Shown piece by piece: positions 43,823 to 52,388 of a stretch of DNA of 64,000 nt. The stretch is from assembly GCF_030010415.1 (NCBI RefSeq), contig NZ_JASCSA010000005.1; one strand, 5' to 3'. Each line of letters begins with the position of its first letter. Positions within the stretch are counted from its first letter, which is position 1. This stretch comes from Cobetia amphilecti (GTDB lineage: Bacteria; Pseudomonadota; Gammaproteobacteria; Pseudomonadales; Halomonadaceae). The notes under the pieces were generated by a model. That model saw only the letters and a program-made list of their open reading frames with translations, was not told where the DNA came from and made no database searches. The position numbers and the translations under genes were made by a program.

Positions 43823-44377
43823 TCAGCCCTGCTTGTGCCACTCGAACTTCTTGAACGGCTCGTCGATCGGCGTCTCGGCCAGGTGATTGGTGTAGTTGCT
43901 CATCACCTTCTGGGACAGGCCCAGAATCACTTCCAGCACATTGCGCTTGGTGTAACCGGCATCGAGGAAGGTCTGCACGGTGGCGTCATCGACGAAGCCA
44001 CGCTCACGCACCACGGCCAGCGTGAAGGTACGCAGGGCTTCCAGACGCTCGGTCGGCAGTGGCGTCTCGTTGCGCAGCGCCTCGATGATGCCGTCATCCA
44101 CCTTCATCGACTTGGCGATACCGGTATGCGCCGGCACACAGTAGTGGCAGTTGTGCTCGACGTTGATGGTCTGCCACACGACGGTGGTCTCTTCATCATC
44201 GAAGCTGCTGTCGAGGAACAGCTGGTGCAGCACCTGGTAGCCTTCCAGCAGGCCCGGCGCTTCCGCCATCACGGCGTGCAGGCCCGGCACCATGCCGAAG
44301 GCTTCGACGGACTTGCCGAGCAGCGGCTTGCTGTCCTGCGGGGCATTGTCGGCGGTGTAGAGTGTGAAATCTGTCAT
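43823..44377 (-). CDS. AhpD-like carboxymuconolactone decarboxylase family protein
   Basis: A 184-residue protein with the CMD fold and the redox motif CHYCVPAHTG (C-X2-C...H), which in AhpD-like proteins is the alkylhydroperoxidase/thiol active site. The C-terminal ADVILG-type repeat is seen as KRNVLEVILGLSQKVMSNY. Proposed activity is peroxide reduction or a related thiol reaction in the cytosol. It is divergent from a TetR gene across 297 bases that contain three copies of a TGAG-N6-(C/T)TCA dyad, which suggests it is the regulator's target. Confidence 0.87.
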   Translation of the reverse strand: MTDFTLYTADNAPQDSKPLLGKSVEAFGMVPGLHAVMAEAPGLLEGYQVLHQLFLDSSFDDEETTVVWQTINVEHNCHYCVPAHTGIAKSMKVDDGIIEALRNETPLPTERLEALRTFTLAVVRERGFVDDATVQTFLDAGYTKRNVLEVILGLSQKVMSNYTNHLAETPIDEPFKKFEWHKQG

Positions 44378-44484
44378 GAGAACTCCTTCGGAATGATGAG
44401 CGAGATGCGCGGAGTCTCAGGGGCGGGCTGCCAGCCAGTGGCATGAAGCCTCCAGCAGCGCCCCTGAGGATGAAAGGCAAGATA

Positions 44485-44498
44485 TGAGCAAACGCTCA
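44485..44498. promoter_or_regulatory. Dyad operator next to the ahpD-like gene
   Basis: TGAGCAAACGCTCA (TGAG-N6-CTCA) lies about 110 bases before the AhpD-like start. It matches the two dyads nearer the TetR gene and is probably bound by the same regulator. Confidence 0.55.
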
Positions 44499-44553
44499 AA
44501 ATAACGCCTGACCATCCGCTGCACTGCGTTGTCGGGGAACACACTAGCTGGAT

Positions 44554-44592
44554 TTGAGCGATCATTCAAGTTAAACTTGAGTACTCACTCAA
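44554..44592. promoter_or_regulatory. Paired dyad operators upstream of the TetR gene
   Basis: TTGAG-CGATCA-TTCAA (44554-44569) and TTGAG-TACTCA-CTCAA (44577-44592) have a 23-bp centre spacing, about two helical turns, as in cooperative TetR-family operators. Confidence 0.6.
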
Positions 44593-44674
44593 TACCTTGC
44601 TCCTTGCAGACCGCCCGCTTCGCCATGCCGCGCGAAGACAGGCGTCACTCGCGAGCCCCATCGTCAGGACAGCC

Positions 44675-45292
44675 ATGCCACGCGCGACCTTGCACAACCG
44701 CCAGGATTCCCTCGAACGGGCGCTCAATCTCTTCTGGCAGAAGGGCTTTCATGCCACTTCGCTGAAGGATATCGAGCACGCACTCGACATGCGTCCCGGC
44801 AGCATCTACGCCACCTTCGGCAGTAAGGATGGCCTCTTCCAGGAAGCGCTGGACTGCTACTCCGCGCGCAGCCTGCGCGAGATGGAAAGCCTGATGGCCA
44901 GCCACGACTCGCCATTGACCGCCCTCGCCACCTATATCCGCAAGCTCGGCGGGCTGCGCGACTGCGAGGTGCCGTCCCGCGCCTGCATGCTGGCCAAGAG
45001 CCTGCTGGAACTCGGCGAGCGTGAACAGGCCGCCCGCGACAAGGTCGAGATGCTGCTCGCCAACATGGAAGCCCGCTTCCGCCAGGCCTTCGCGGACGCC
45101 CGCGACGCCGGTGAACTCATCGACCCCGAGCGCCCCGCTCACCAGCCGGAACGCCTCGGCCGTCGCCTGCAAGCCGAAGTCATGGGCCTGCGCGCCTATG
45201 CCCAGCGCGAAGGCGAAAGCGAAGCCGTCCGCCAGCTCGCCGAAGACATCGCTCAGGATATCGAGGCGCTGAAGGTCAACAACACGCATTGA
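44675..45292 (+). CDS. TetR/AcrR family transcriptional regulator
   Basis: Start at 44675 (MPRATLHNRQDSLERAL) after AGGA; 205 residues. The N-terminal helix-turn-helix is clear (LKDIEHALDMRPGSIYATFGSKDGLFQEAL), and the C-terminal ligand domain is helical. A single Cys-containing segment (DCEVPSRACML) could serve in redox or electrophile sensing (speculation). The protein likely represses itself and the divergent AhpD-like gene through the TGAG-N6-CTCA dyads. Confidence 0.9.
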   Translation: MPRATLHNRQDSLERALNLFWQKGFHATSLKDIEHALDMRPGSIYATFGSKDGLFQEALDCYSARSLREMESLMASHDSPLTALATYIRKLGGLRDCEVPSRACMLAKSLLELGEREQAARDKVEMLLANMEARFRQAFADARDAGELIDPERPAHQPERLGRRLQAEVMGLRAYAQREGESEAVRQLAEDIAQDIEALKVNNTH

Positions 45293-45425
45293 GCCATGAG
45301 CGGCGCATTGGCTCGCGGCTCCCTCTGACTCGGCGCTTCGCATCACAAGCTGCTAGAATCACCGCCCGCTTGTCTCGACAGCGCCTGCACCTGATGCTCC
45401 GATCCCTGCTCCCACACCAGCCGAT

Positions 45426-46448
45426 ATGACTGCCATGCCGATGACACCGATTGACCGCACCTTTTCCGTTGCGCCGATGATGGAATGGACGACCCGTGAC
45501 TACCGCGCCTTCGCGCGCGTGTTGAGCCGTCGTACGCTGCTGTACACGGAGATGGTGACCACCGGGGCATTGCTGTTCAATCCGGACCGCGAGCGCTTCC
45601 TCGGTCACGACGAGACGGAGCATCCGCTGGCGTTGCAGCTGGGTGGCAGCGACCCGCAGGCGCTGGCCGAGTGTGCGGCGATCGCCGAGAGCTGGGGCTA
45701 TGACGAGGTGAACCTGAATGTCGGCTGCCCGAGCGATCGCGTGCAGAACAACATGATCGGTGCCTGTCTGATGGGCCATCCGGAGCTGGTGGCCAAGTGC
45801 GTGGCGGCGATGCAGGCGCAGGTGAAGATTCCGGTGACGGTGAAGTGCCGCATCGGGATCGATGATCAGGATGAGGACGCCGACCTCGAGCGCTTCATCA
45901 CCACCGTGGCCGATGCCGGCTGCGACACCTTCAGCGTGCATGCGCGCAAGGCATGGCTGCAGGGCCTGTCGCCGAAGGAGAACCGCGATGTGCCGCCGCT
46001 GAACTACGGCCGCGTGCACCGCCTCAAGCAGGCGCACCCGTCCTTGCATATCGGCATCAACGGCGGCCTGAAGCTGATGGATGAGCTGCACGAGCAGCTG
46101 GAGCACGTCGATAGCGTGATGGTCGGCCGTGAGGCGTACCACAACCCCTGGTTGCTGGCGACGGTGGACAGCGAGCTGTACGGCGAGGCCGAGAATCCGC
46201 ACACCAGCCGCCACGATGCGCTGCGTGCCTTCCGCCCCTACATCGAGAAGCGTCTCGCCGAGGGCGTGCGCCTCAACCACATCAGCCGCCATCTGCTGGG
46301 GCTGTTCCAGGGGCAGCCGGGCGGTCGCCAGTTCCGCCGTCATGTCTCCGAGAACGCCCACAAGCCGGGCGCGGGCATCGAGGTCATCGATGACGCCATG
46401 GCGCGCGTGCCGGAGCACCGGCCCGAGGCACAGGTCGAGCAGGCCTGA
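45426..46448 (+). CDS. dusA: tRNA-dihydrouridine(20/20a) synthase
   Basis: A 340-residue FMN enzyme. It has APMMEWTTRDYRAFARVLSR, YTEMVTTGALL, the active-site Cys in LNVGCPSDRVQNNMIGACLM, and ARKAWLQGLSPKENR, which distinguishes DusA from DusB/C. The C-terminal RRFRRH/HISRHLLGLFQG helical domain is present. It reduces U20/U20a of the tRNA D-loop. There is no clear ribosome site; the ATG at 45435 is an alternative start. Confidence 0.95.
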   Translation: MTAMPMTPIDRTFSVAPMMEWTTRDYRAFARVLSRRTLLYTEMVTTGALLFNPDRERFLGHDETEHPLALQLGGSDPQALAECAAIAESWGYDEVNLNVGCPSDRVQNNMIGACLMGHPELVAKCVAAMQAQVKIPVTVKCRIGIDDQDEDADLERFITTVADAGCDTFSVHARKAWLQGLSPKENRDVPPLNYGRVHRLKQAHPSLHIGINGGLKLMDELHEQLEHVDSVMVGREAYHNPWLLATVDSELYGEAENPHTSRHDALRAFRPYIEKRLAEGVRLNHISRHLLGLFQGQPGGRQFRRHVSENAHKPGAGIEVIDDAMARVPEHRPEAQVEQA

Positions 46449-46921
46449 TCGAGCTGGCCTGTTTGCGCCGCTTCTGCCCTGTCTCTTCTACCCTCTCTTC
46501 TTCCCTCTCTATTCTGCCCTGTCCTCTTGAGAGCGGCGCTTTCAAAAGACCGTCCCCCCGACACCCGGCCCTCGCGCCGGGTGTCGTCGTCTTGGCAGTC
46601 AGCAAAGTGACGATACTGCACTGGCAGGCGTGACATCTGACGCAACCCTGCGTCGCCATCTAAGCTAATAACCCCTTAAATACCAACAACATGCATGACT
46701 TTCGTTTGATTGTCTGACAAAGCTATCTCACGCAGAATGGCTGACCATACGGACAACAACCGGTCTCGACATCGTCACGCCATGCTCGCGTGATGTCAGC
46801 CACACAACTGCTCCGTCATCGGCGATTCCTCCACAGTCCTCCTCTGCAGACCTGTGGGCCGGTCCATGCAGTCCCGTCATCCGGGCTGCGCTGCTTCTGC
46901 TGACACTTCCTTCGAGGTTCC
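46449..46921. other. Gap between dusA and the peptide transporter remnant
   Basis: It contains a pyrimidine-rich stretch (46455-46530) and a hairpin GACACCCGGC/GCCGGGTGTC (46560-46585) without a T-run. An AT-rich segment (46670-46740) probably holds the next promoter. No gene seen. Confidence 0.55.
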
Positions 46922-48319
46922 ATGTCCACACACTCCCCTACCGGAGCCAACAGCCGTGAGCTGTTCGGGCATCCGGCCGGACTCTATCTGCTGTTCTCCA
47001 CGGAACTGTGGGAACGCTTTTCCTACTACGCCATGCGTGCCCTGCTGGTGCTCTATCTCACCGATGCCGTCACCAGTGGCGGCCTGGGCTGGAATCAGGG
47101 CGATGCCCTGCAGCTGTATGGCATCTTCACGGGCCTGGTGTACATCACGCCGATGTTCGGCGGAGCGCTGGCCGACAACTGGCTGGGCGCCCGCCGTGCG
47201 ATCCTGATCGGGGGCTTGATCATGGCGGCCGGGCAATTCGTGCTCGCCGTGCCGCCGGCCATGAGCGGTCTCGATCCCGAAATGCTGCTGTATATCGGGC
47301 TCGGCCTGCTGATCGTCGGCAACGGCCTGTTCAAGCCCAACATCTCCACGATGGTCGGCGACCTCTATCAACAGGGCGATCACCGCCGTGATGGTGCCTT
47401 CACCATCTTCTACATGGGCATCAACATCGGTGCGCTGCTGTCGGGCATCGTCGCGGGCTCCATGGCCGAAGGCTATGGCTGGAACGCCGGCTTCCTGGTG
47501 GCCGGTATCGGCATGCTGCTGGCGGTCGCCATCCAGCTCATCTTCGCCCCGCGCCATCTGGGTGACCTGGGGGTCGAACCCAGCGCCCGCCGTGAGGCAC
47601 GCCTGAGCAAGAGCAGCAACCGCAAGACACCGCTGAGCCGCGAAGAGCGTGACCGCATCAAGGTCATCATGGTGCTGGGCCTGTTCACCATTCTGTTCTG
47701 GGCTGGTTTCGAGCAGGGCGGCGGCCTGATGGCGCTGTATGCGCAGGACTACACCGACCGCATGTTGATGGGCTTTGAAGTGCCGGCGGCCTGGTTTCAG
47801 TCGCTCAATCCGCTGTTCATCATCCTGCTCTCGCCGCTGCTGGCGGGTCTGTGGACACGCATGGACAACCGCGAGCCCAGCTCGCCGGTCAAGTTCGCCT
47901 TCGGCCTGATCGCCCTCGGCATCGGCTTCGTGTGCATGATCGGCGCGGTGCTGGAGCAGAAAGCCGCAGGCAGCGCCTCGATGATCTAGCTGGTCGGCGC
48001 CTTCTTCTTCCACACTCTCGGCGAGCTGTGCCTGTCACCGGTGGGGCTGTCGATGGTCACCAAGCTGTCACCGGTGCGCATGGGCGCGCTGATGATGGGC
48101 GCCTGGTTCGCCTTCGTGGCGCTGGCCAACTACCTGGCCGGGATGATCGGCTCGCTGGTCGGCGAAGCCGGTGCCATGAGCGTGTTCGGCGGCATCGCCA
48201 TCACCGGCGTGCTCGGCGGCCTGCTGTTGCTGGTATTCGCCGGCAAGCTGGTGGACTGGATGCACGGCGCGGAAGCGCGTCATGACGGCCCGCTCGAGAC
48301 CCAGACCAGCCACGGCTGA
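46922..48319 (+). pseudogene. POT/PTR family peptide:H+ symporter, interrupted by an amber codon
   Basis: The first part (355 codons, 46922-47989) has the family N-terminus ELFGHPAGLYLLFSTELWERFSYYAMRALLVLYL, then GGALADNWLGARRAI, and GLFKPNISTMVGDLY. TAG at 47987-47989 follows SASMI, yet the same frame continues with LVGAFFFHTLGELCLSPVGLSMVTKL to a TGA at 48317-48319, which is the expected POT C-terminal part. Homologues usually carry Trp (or another aromatic) at this position, so a single TGG-to-TAG change would explain it. The whole frame would give 465 residues. Either a recent pseudogene, a read-through gene or a sequencing error. Confidence 0.85.
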
Positions 48320-48368
48320 GTGCTCCGTGACGGTGACTATCGCTGTCGACCAGACGACAGACTGCTGC

Positions 48369-48407
48369 AACGCAAACGCCCCGCTCATTGAGCGGGGCGT
48401 TTGCGTT
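48369..48407. terminator. Bidirectional terminator
   Basis: An 18-bp perfect stem (48369-48386 with 48390-48407) with an ATT loop lies between the convergent POT gene and the desuccinylase-like gene. Confidence 0.88.
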
Positions 48408-48447
48408 ATCGCTGCCAGCAACAAAGCCGTAAAAGGGCGTGAAGCGC

Positions 48448-49473
48448 CTAGATGGAGTCGGGCACGAACAACTGCTGGAAGTTATCGACGGCGCTCTCGG
48501 CATCGTCGATCGCATGGAAGCGCGCCACGTGATAAAGCGCCTCGCCCTCATTGGCCAGCGGCAGGTTGGCCATGCCGATGATGATGCCATCCGCGGGTGA
48601 CAGAACCTCGCTTTCGCTGTTGCCGAAGGGGTCGGCGACGATGCCCAGCACCTGATGCTTCTCGACGCGGTCCCCCAGGCCCACGCGGCTCTGGACGATG
48701 CCATCGATGGAGGCCCGCGCCCAGCTGGAGCCGTTGGACATCTCCACCGCGCGCGAGCTGGGCTTGCGGTCGCGGTCCTTGGCCAGCATGCCGATGGAGC
48801 GCATCACGCGCTTCACGCCGCTGACGCCGGGGCGAATCGCCCACTCATCGAAGCGCAGCGCCTCGCCGGCCTCATAGGTGATGACCGGTACGCCGCGCTC
48901 GCTGGCATAGGCGCGCAGACTGCCCTCGCGCAGCTCGGCATTCAGCAGCACCGGCGCACCGAAGGCGTCCGCCATCTGGCGCGTGGCATCACTGCCCGTC
49001 ATGGTGGCGCGGATCTGCGGCAGGTTGGTGCGATGAATCGCGCCGGTGTGCAGGTCGATGATGTGGGTGGCCTGATCGGCGATCTGCTCACGGAACAGCG
49101 CCGCCACCCGCGAGCCCAGCGAGCCGCTCTCACTGCCCGGGAAGCAGCGGTTGAGGTCACGGCGGTCCGGCAGGTAGCGCGTGTGCTGCACGAAACCGAA
49201 CACGTTGACGATGGGCACTGCGATCAGGGTGCCGCGCAGCCGCGCGAGACTGGAACTCTTGAGCAGCCGCCGCACGATCTCGACGCCGTTGATCTCGTCA
49301 CCGTGGATGGCACCGCACACCAGCAGCACCGGGCCGGGCTGGCGACCATGCACCACCTCGACGGGGATGTGCAGCGGCGCATGGGTGTAGAGCTTGGCGA
49401 CAGGCACATCGACCTGGGCCCGCGTTCCCGGCGCGATGCGGGTACCGCTGATTTCAAATGGAGCGCGTGACAT
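48448..49473 (-). CDS. Succinylglutamate desuccinylase/aspartoacylase family protein
   Basis: Start at 49473 (MSRAPFEISG) with GAGG upstream; 341 residues. It is an M14-like zinc carboxypeptidase fold with the metal motif GAIHGDEINGVEI (H-X2-E) and the third ligand in IIDLHTGAIHRTNLP, then a C-terminal beta domain (AINGS/EVLSPADGIIIGMANLP). Close relatives (AstE/AspA group) hydrolyse N-acyl amino acids; some accompany rimK. The substrate here is unknown. It diverges from the TauE/SafE gene. Confidence 0.87.
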   Translation of the reverse strand: MSRAPFEISGTRIAPGTRAQVDVPVAKLYTHAPLHIPVEVVHGRQPGPVLLVCGAIHGDEINGVEIVRRLLKSSSLARLRGTLIAVPIVNVFGFVQHTRYLPDRRDLNRCFPGSESGSLGSRVAALFREQIADQATHIIDLHTGAIHRTNLPQIRATMTGSDATRQMADAFGAPVLLNAELREGSLRAYASERGVPVITYEAGEALRFDEWAIRPGVSGVKRVMRSIGMLAKDRDRKPSSRAVEMSNGSSWARASIDGIVQSRVGLGDRVEKHQVLGIVADPFGNSESEVLSPADGIIIGMANLPLANEGEALYHVARFHAIDDAESAVDNFQQLFVPDSI

Positions 49474-49700
49474 CGCCACCTCAGAGATTGTTCGACCAAC
49501 GAGCGGCAGGCACTGCGACATGCCCGCCAGATCAGGCTACTCGCCCAGTGTCTCGAAAGAAAACACTGTGCGACATGCGCCTTTTAGCGCATTGGTGCGC
49601 CAAGGGAAAGACTTCATTGCAGCGTGTCGGGATGAAGCGCGGGCAGAATTGTTCAACAATGGGCCTTCACGACTCACCTTGCCCGCCCTCTCGACATGAG

Positions 49701-50477
49701 ATGCCCGTGACCGATTCTCTCGATGCCCTGCTGACACTGCCCGATTACTCTGCGCTGGCCTGGAGCGCGATCATCTTCTCGACCTACATGACCGGCATCT
49801 CCAAGGGCGGCTTCGCTGGAGGCTTCGGCTCGCTCTCGGTGCCGCTGATGGCGCTGGCCATCGGGCCGCTGGAAGCCGCCGGCATCCTGCTGCCGCTGTT
49901 GCTGGTGATGGACTTCCTGAGCTCCCGCGCCTGGTGGGGCAAGCAGCTGTGGTCGGAGGTGCGCATCATCCTGCCCAGCGCCGCCATCGGCATCGCGGTG
50001 GGCGTGGTGCTGTTCGACGAGCTGGACGAGAACATGATTCGCGGCCTGCTGGGCGTCATCTCTCTGCTGTTCGCCGCCTATATGCTGTTCAAGCCCACTG
50101 CCAGGAAACCGCTGCCCCGCTGGCTGGCCATTCCTGCCGGGGCCACCGCCGGCTTCACCAGCTTCTTCGCCCACGCCGGCGCCCCGCCCTACAACCTGTA
50201 CATGATTCCGCGCCAGCACCCCAAGGAGACCTTCATCGCCACCACGGTGATCATCTTCGCTGGCATGAACCTGATGAAACTGGGCCCCTACGTAGCGCTG
50301 GGCGAGATCAACCTCACCAGCCTCTCCACCTCACTGCTGCTAGTGCCGGTGGCCTGGGCGGGCGTCAGAAGCGGCCTGTGGCTGCAATCCCGCGTCAACG
50401 AGAAGCTGTTCTTCCGCCTGATCATCATCGCGATGGCGCTGGTGGGTGTGCAGCTGATCTACAAGGCCTGGGGCTGA
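49701..50477 (+). CDS. TauE/SafE family permease
   Basis: Start at 49701 (MPVTDSLDALL); the long upstream extension lacks hydrophobic character and is unlikely. 258 residues and about eight hydrophobic segments. It has the N-terminal ISKGGFAGGFGSLSVPLMAL and the second-half FFAHAGAPPYNLYMIP motifs typical of sulfite/organosulfonate-exporter-like proteins. The transported anion is unknown. It is followed 115 bases later by the DOPA-dioxygenase-like gene. Confidence 0.87.
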   Translation: MPVTDSLDALLTLPDYSALAWSAIIFSTYMTGISKGGFAGGFGSLSVPLMALAIGPLEAAGILLPLLLVMDFLSSRAWWGKQLWSEVRIILPSAAIGIAVGVVLFDELDENMIRGLLGVISLLFAAYMLFKPTARKPLPRWLAIPAGATAGFTSFFAHAGAPPYNLYMIPRQHPKETFIATTVIIFAGMNLMKLGPYVALGEINLTSLSTSLLLVPVAWAGVRSGLWLQSRVNEKLFFRLIIIAMALVGVQLIYKAWG

Positions 50478-50592
50478 TGGCCGCGCGGCCCATCACGCCC
50501 TGACGACCACTGCCGCCAGCCATTGAAAACACCCGCCACGGCCCTTGAGGCCGAGCGCAGGAAGACCCCTTGAGAACGATCGAGACAACGCC

Positions 50593-50934
50593 ATGACACA
50601 CCACATCAGCTACTACCACGCCCATCTCTACTACACCGATGAGCAGAGCCTGGCCGCCGCTCGCGAACTGGCGGCTCAGGCCGAGCAGCGCTTCACGCTG
50701 CGCGTCGGGCGCTTCCACCAGCAGCCGGTCGGCCCGCACCCGCTGTGGAGCTGTCAGCTGTCCTTTCTGCCTGAGGAATTCGGGCGCATCATCCCGTGGC
50801 TGGCACTCAACCGCGGCTCGCTGGACATCTTCGTGCACGCCGGCACCGGCGATGACCTCTTCGATCACACCCAGGGCGTGATGTGGCTGGGCAACTCGCA
50901 TACGCTGAATCTCGCGGCCTTCGCCAGCGAGTGA
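50593..50934 (+). CDS. DOPA 4,5-dioxygenase family protein
   Basis: A 113-residue protein with the family's three His blocks: YYHAHLYYTDEQS, VGPHPLWSCQLSF and LDIFVHAGTGDDLFDHTQGVMWLG. The fungal/plant members extradiol-cleave L-DOPA. Bacterial homologues are poorly studied, so the real substrate is open. An 18-nt repeat follows directly after the stop. Confidence 0.87.
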   Translation: MTHHISYYHAHLYYTDEQSLAAARELAAQAEQRFTLRVGRFHQQPVGPHPLWSCQLSFLPEEFGRIIPWLALNRGSLDIFVHAGTGDDLFDHTQGVMWLGNSHTLNLAAFASE

Positions 50935-50936
50935 GG

Positions 50937-50972
50937 CCGCGGCAAGCATTGAGCCCGCGGCAAGCATTGAGG
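50937..50972 (+). repeat. 18-nt tandem repeat after the DOPA-dioxygenase gene
   Basis: Two units CCGCGGCAAGCATTGAG(C/G) start three bases after the TGA. Each unit contains another in-line TGA triplet. Confidence 0.88.
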
Positions 50973-51048
50973 CCAGGGAAATGGTTGACGCCCACCGCGG
51001 GTCTGACACGCTATCATCGCCTGACACCACTGACTCAAGGATGCCCCC

Positions 51049-51540
51049 ATGACACGACTGCGCCGCCTTTCCTCTCGTGCTGCCCTGCTGGGTGTGATCG
51101 CTTCAGGCCTGCTGCTGGCCGGCTGTGATGACAACGAGGTCGGGGATGTCTCGCTGGGCCTGTTCACCACCAAGGACATCAAGATCGAGAGCCTGATCGA
51201 CCCCAAGGTGCCGGGCGTGACCTGTCACCTGAGCAACATCGAGGCGGACCTCGACTTCTCCGATCCCTCCGACATGAGCATCGCCTGCCGCCAGACCGGC
51301 CCGATCACGGCGGAGATGATCGCCGACATCGATACCTCCAAGAGTGGCGAGGAGGTCTATCGCAAATCCAAGAGCGTGCTGCTCAAGAGCCTCAAGATTC
51401 GTCGCATTCTAGATCGCGACTCCCAGAGCCTGCTCTATATCGCCTACAGCACCAAGGAAACCAGCGGCAGCTTCAAGCATGCACTGAGCAGCGTGCCGCT
51501 ATGGGGCAGCGACGCCTGGCAGGCACCTGCAGCGCAGTGA
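51049..51540 (+). CDS. creA: CreA family lipoprotein
   Basis: A 163-residue protein with a lipoprotein signal peptide (LLGVIASGLLLAGC, Cys 25 as lipid site). The CreA pattern follows: GDVSLGLFTTKDIKIESLIDP, KVPGVTCHLSNIEADL, SIACRQTGPI and a C-terminal KSLKIRRILDRDSQSLLYIAYSTK. The function of CreA is unknown; in E. coli it precedes creBCD, which are absent here. AAGGA precedes the ATG. A 15-nt repeat array follows the stop. Confidence 0.88.
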   Translation: MTRLRRLSSRAALLGVIASGLLLAGCDDNEVGDVSLGLFTTKDIKIESLIDPKVPGVTCHLSNIEADLDFSDPSDMSIACRQTGPITAEMIADIDTSKSGEEVYRKSKSVLLKSLKIRRILDRDSQSLLYIAYSTKETSGSFKHALSSVPLWGSDAWQAPAAQ

Positions 51541-51571
51541 GTCGCCTCGGCGCCTGAATCAAGCCCCGATT

Positions 51572-51616
51572 GATCAAGCGCTGACTCATCAAGTGCTGAC
51601 TCATCAAGCGAAAGCT
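51572..51616 (+). repeat. 15-nt tandem repeat downstream of creA
   Basis: Units (G/C)ATCAAG(C/T)GCTGACT occur at 51572-51586 and 51587-51601, with a third partial unit CATCAAGCGAAAGCT. They lie 31 bases after the stop. Confidence 0.82.
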
Positions 51617-51716
51617 TCACCATCATCCCTTGAAGTTGTGGGGTGTCGCTCCAAGATCTTGTGCAACGGCTAGCCAGCCGGATTTTCATTCGCATGACGC
51701 AAAGGAGTGACACACG

Positions 51717-52208
51717 ATGTCGAGCCCGGAGCACAAGCAGAAGATCTGGAAGCTGATCAAGGATGTGAAGGTCGGCATGTTGGTGACGCAAGGCGACGGC
51801 GTGCCCCACGCCCGCCCGATGCATCTGGTGCAGGATGACTACGACGGCACCCTGTGGTTCTTCACCCGCGCCAGCGCCGAGAAGGTGTTTGAGGCCAGGA
51901 AGGACAGCGAGGTCTGCCTGAGCTTTTCCGATCAGGATGATGGTGTCTACGTGTCGCTGAGCGGTCATGCCAATCTGCACCGCGATCAGGGCCTGATCGA
52001 CAAGTTCTGGAATCCGTTCGTGGCCGCCTGGTTCCCGGAAGGCAAGGATGACCCCGACGTCACCCTGCTGGAGATCTCGGTGCAATCCGGCGAGCACTGG
52101 AAGGCCAAGGAGAGCAAGGCCTATCAGCTCTACGAGGTGGCGCGCGCCAACCTCGACAAGGACCACACCCCGGACATGGGCGAGAACGAGAAATTCGGCA
52201 CGGTGTAA
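51717..52208 (+). CDS. Pyridoxamine-5'-phosphate-oxidase-like general stress protein
   Basis: A 163-residue protein resembling the general-stress FMN/flavin-binding split-barrel family: KVGMLVTQGDGVPHARPMHLVQDDYDGTLWFFTRASAEK, then VCLSFSDQDDGVYVSLSGHANLHRD and the C-terminal LEISVQSGEHWKAKESKAYQLY. A strong AAAGGAG precedes the start. It likely binds FMN or a related cofactor; activity is unknown. It faces the adhP gene across a long perfect palindrome. Confidence 0.88.
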   Translation: MSSPEHKQKIWKLIKDVKVGMLVTQGDGVPHARPMHLVQDDYDGTLWFFTRASAEKVFEARKDSEVCLSFSDQDDGVYVSLSGHANLHRDQGLIDKFWNPFVAAWFPEGKDDPDVTLLEISVQSGEHWKAKESKAYQLYEVARANLDKDHTPDMGENEKFGTV

Positions 52209-52275
52209 GCAGAAGCCCGAGCTCGTCACAAAGAGCTCTTTGCAGTGCCCGCGTGAGAGTCAACGCGCACGGCCA

Positions 52276-52325
52276 TGCCAGACACGACAACGCCAGCCCA
52301 TGGGCTGGCGTTGTCGTGTCTGGCA
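52276..52325. terminator. 50-bp perfect palindrome between convergent genes
   Basis: Every base from 52276 to 52325 is self-complementary about the centre CCCATGGG, with no spacer. As RNA it gives a very stable 23-bp hairpin on either strand. No T-run follows, so it is either an unusual bidirectional terminator or a cruciform-forming element. Confidence 0.85.
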
Positions 52326-52388
52326 GCCTGCCGTTTCCAGCAGGCCTGGCGTTGGTGATGAAGGTTCAAGATCAGGCCAGCGAACGCC

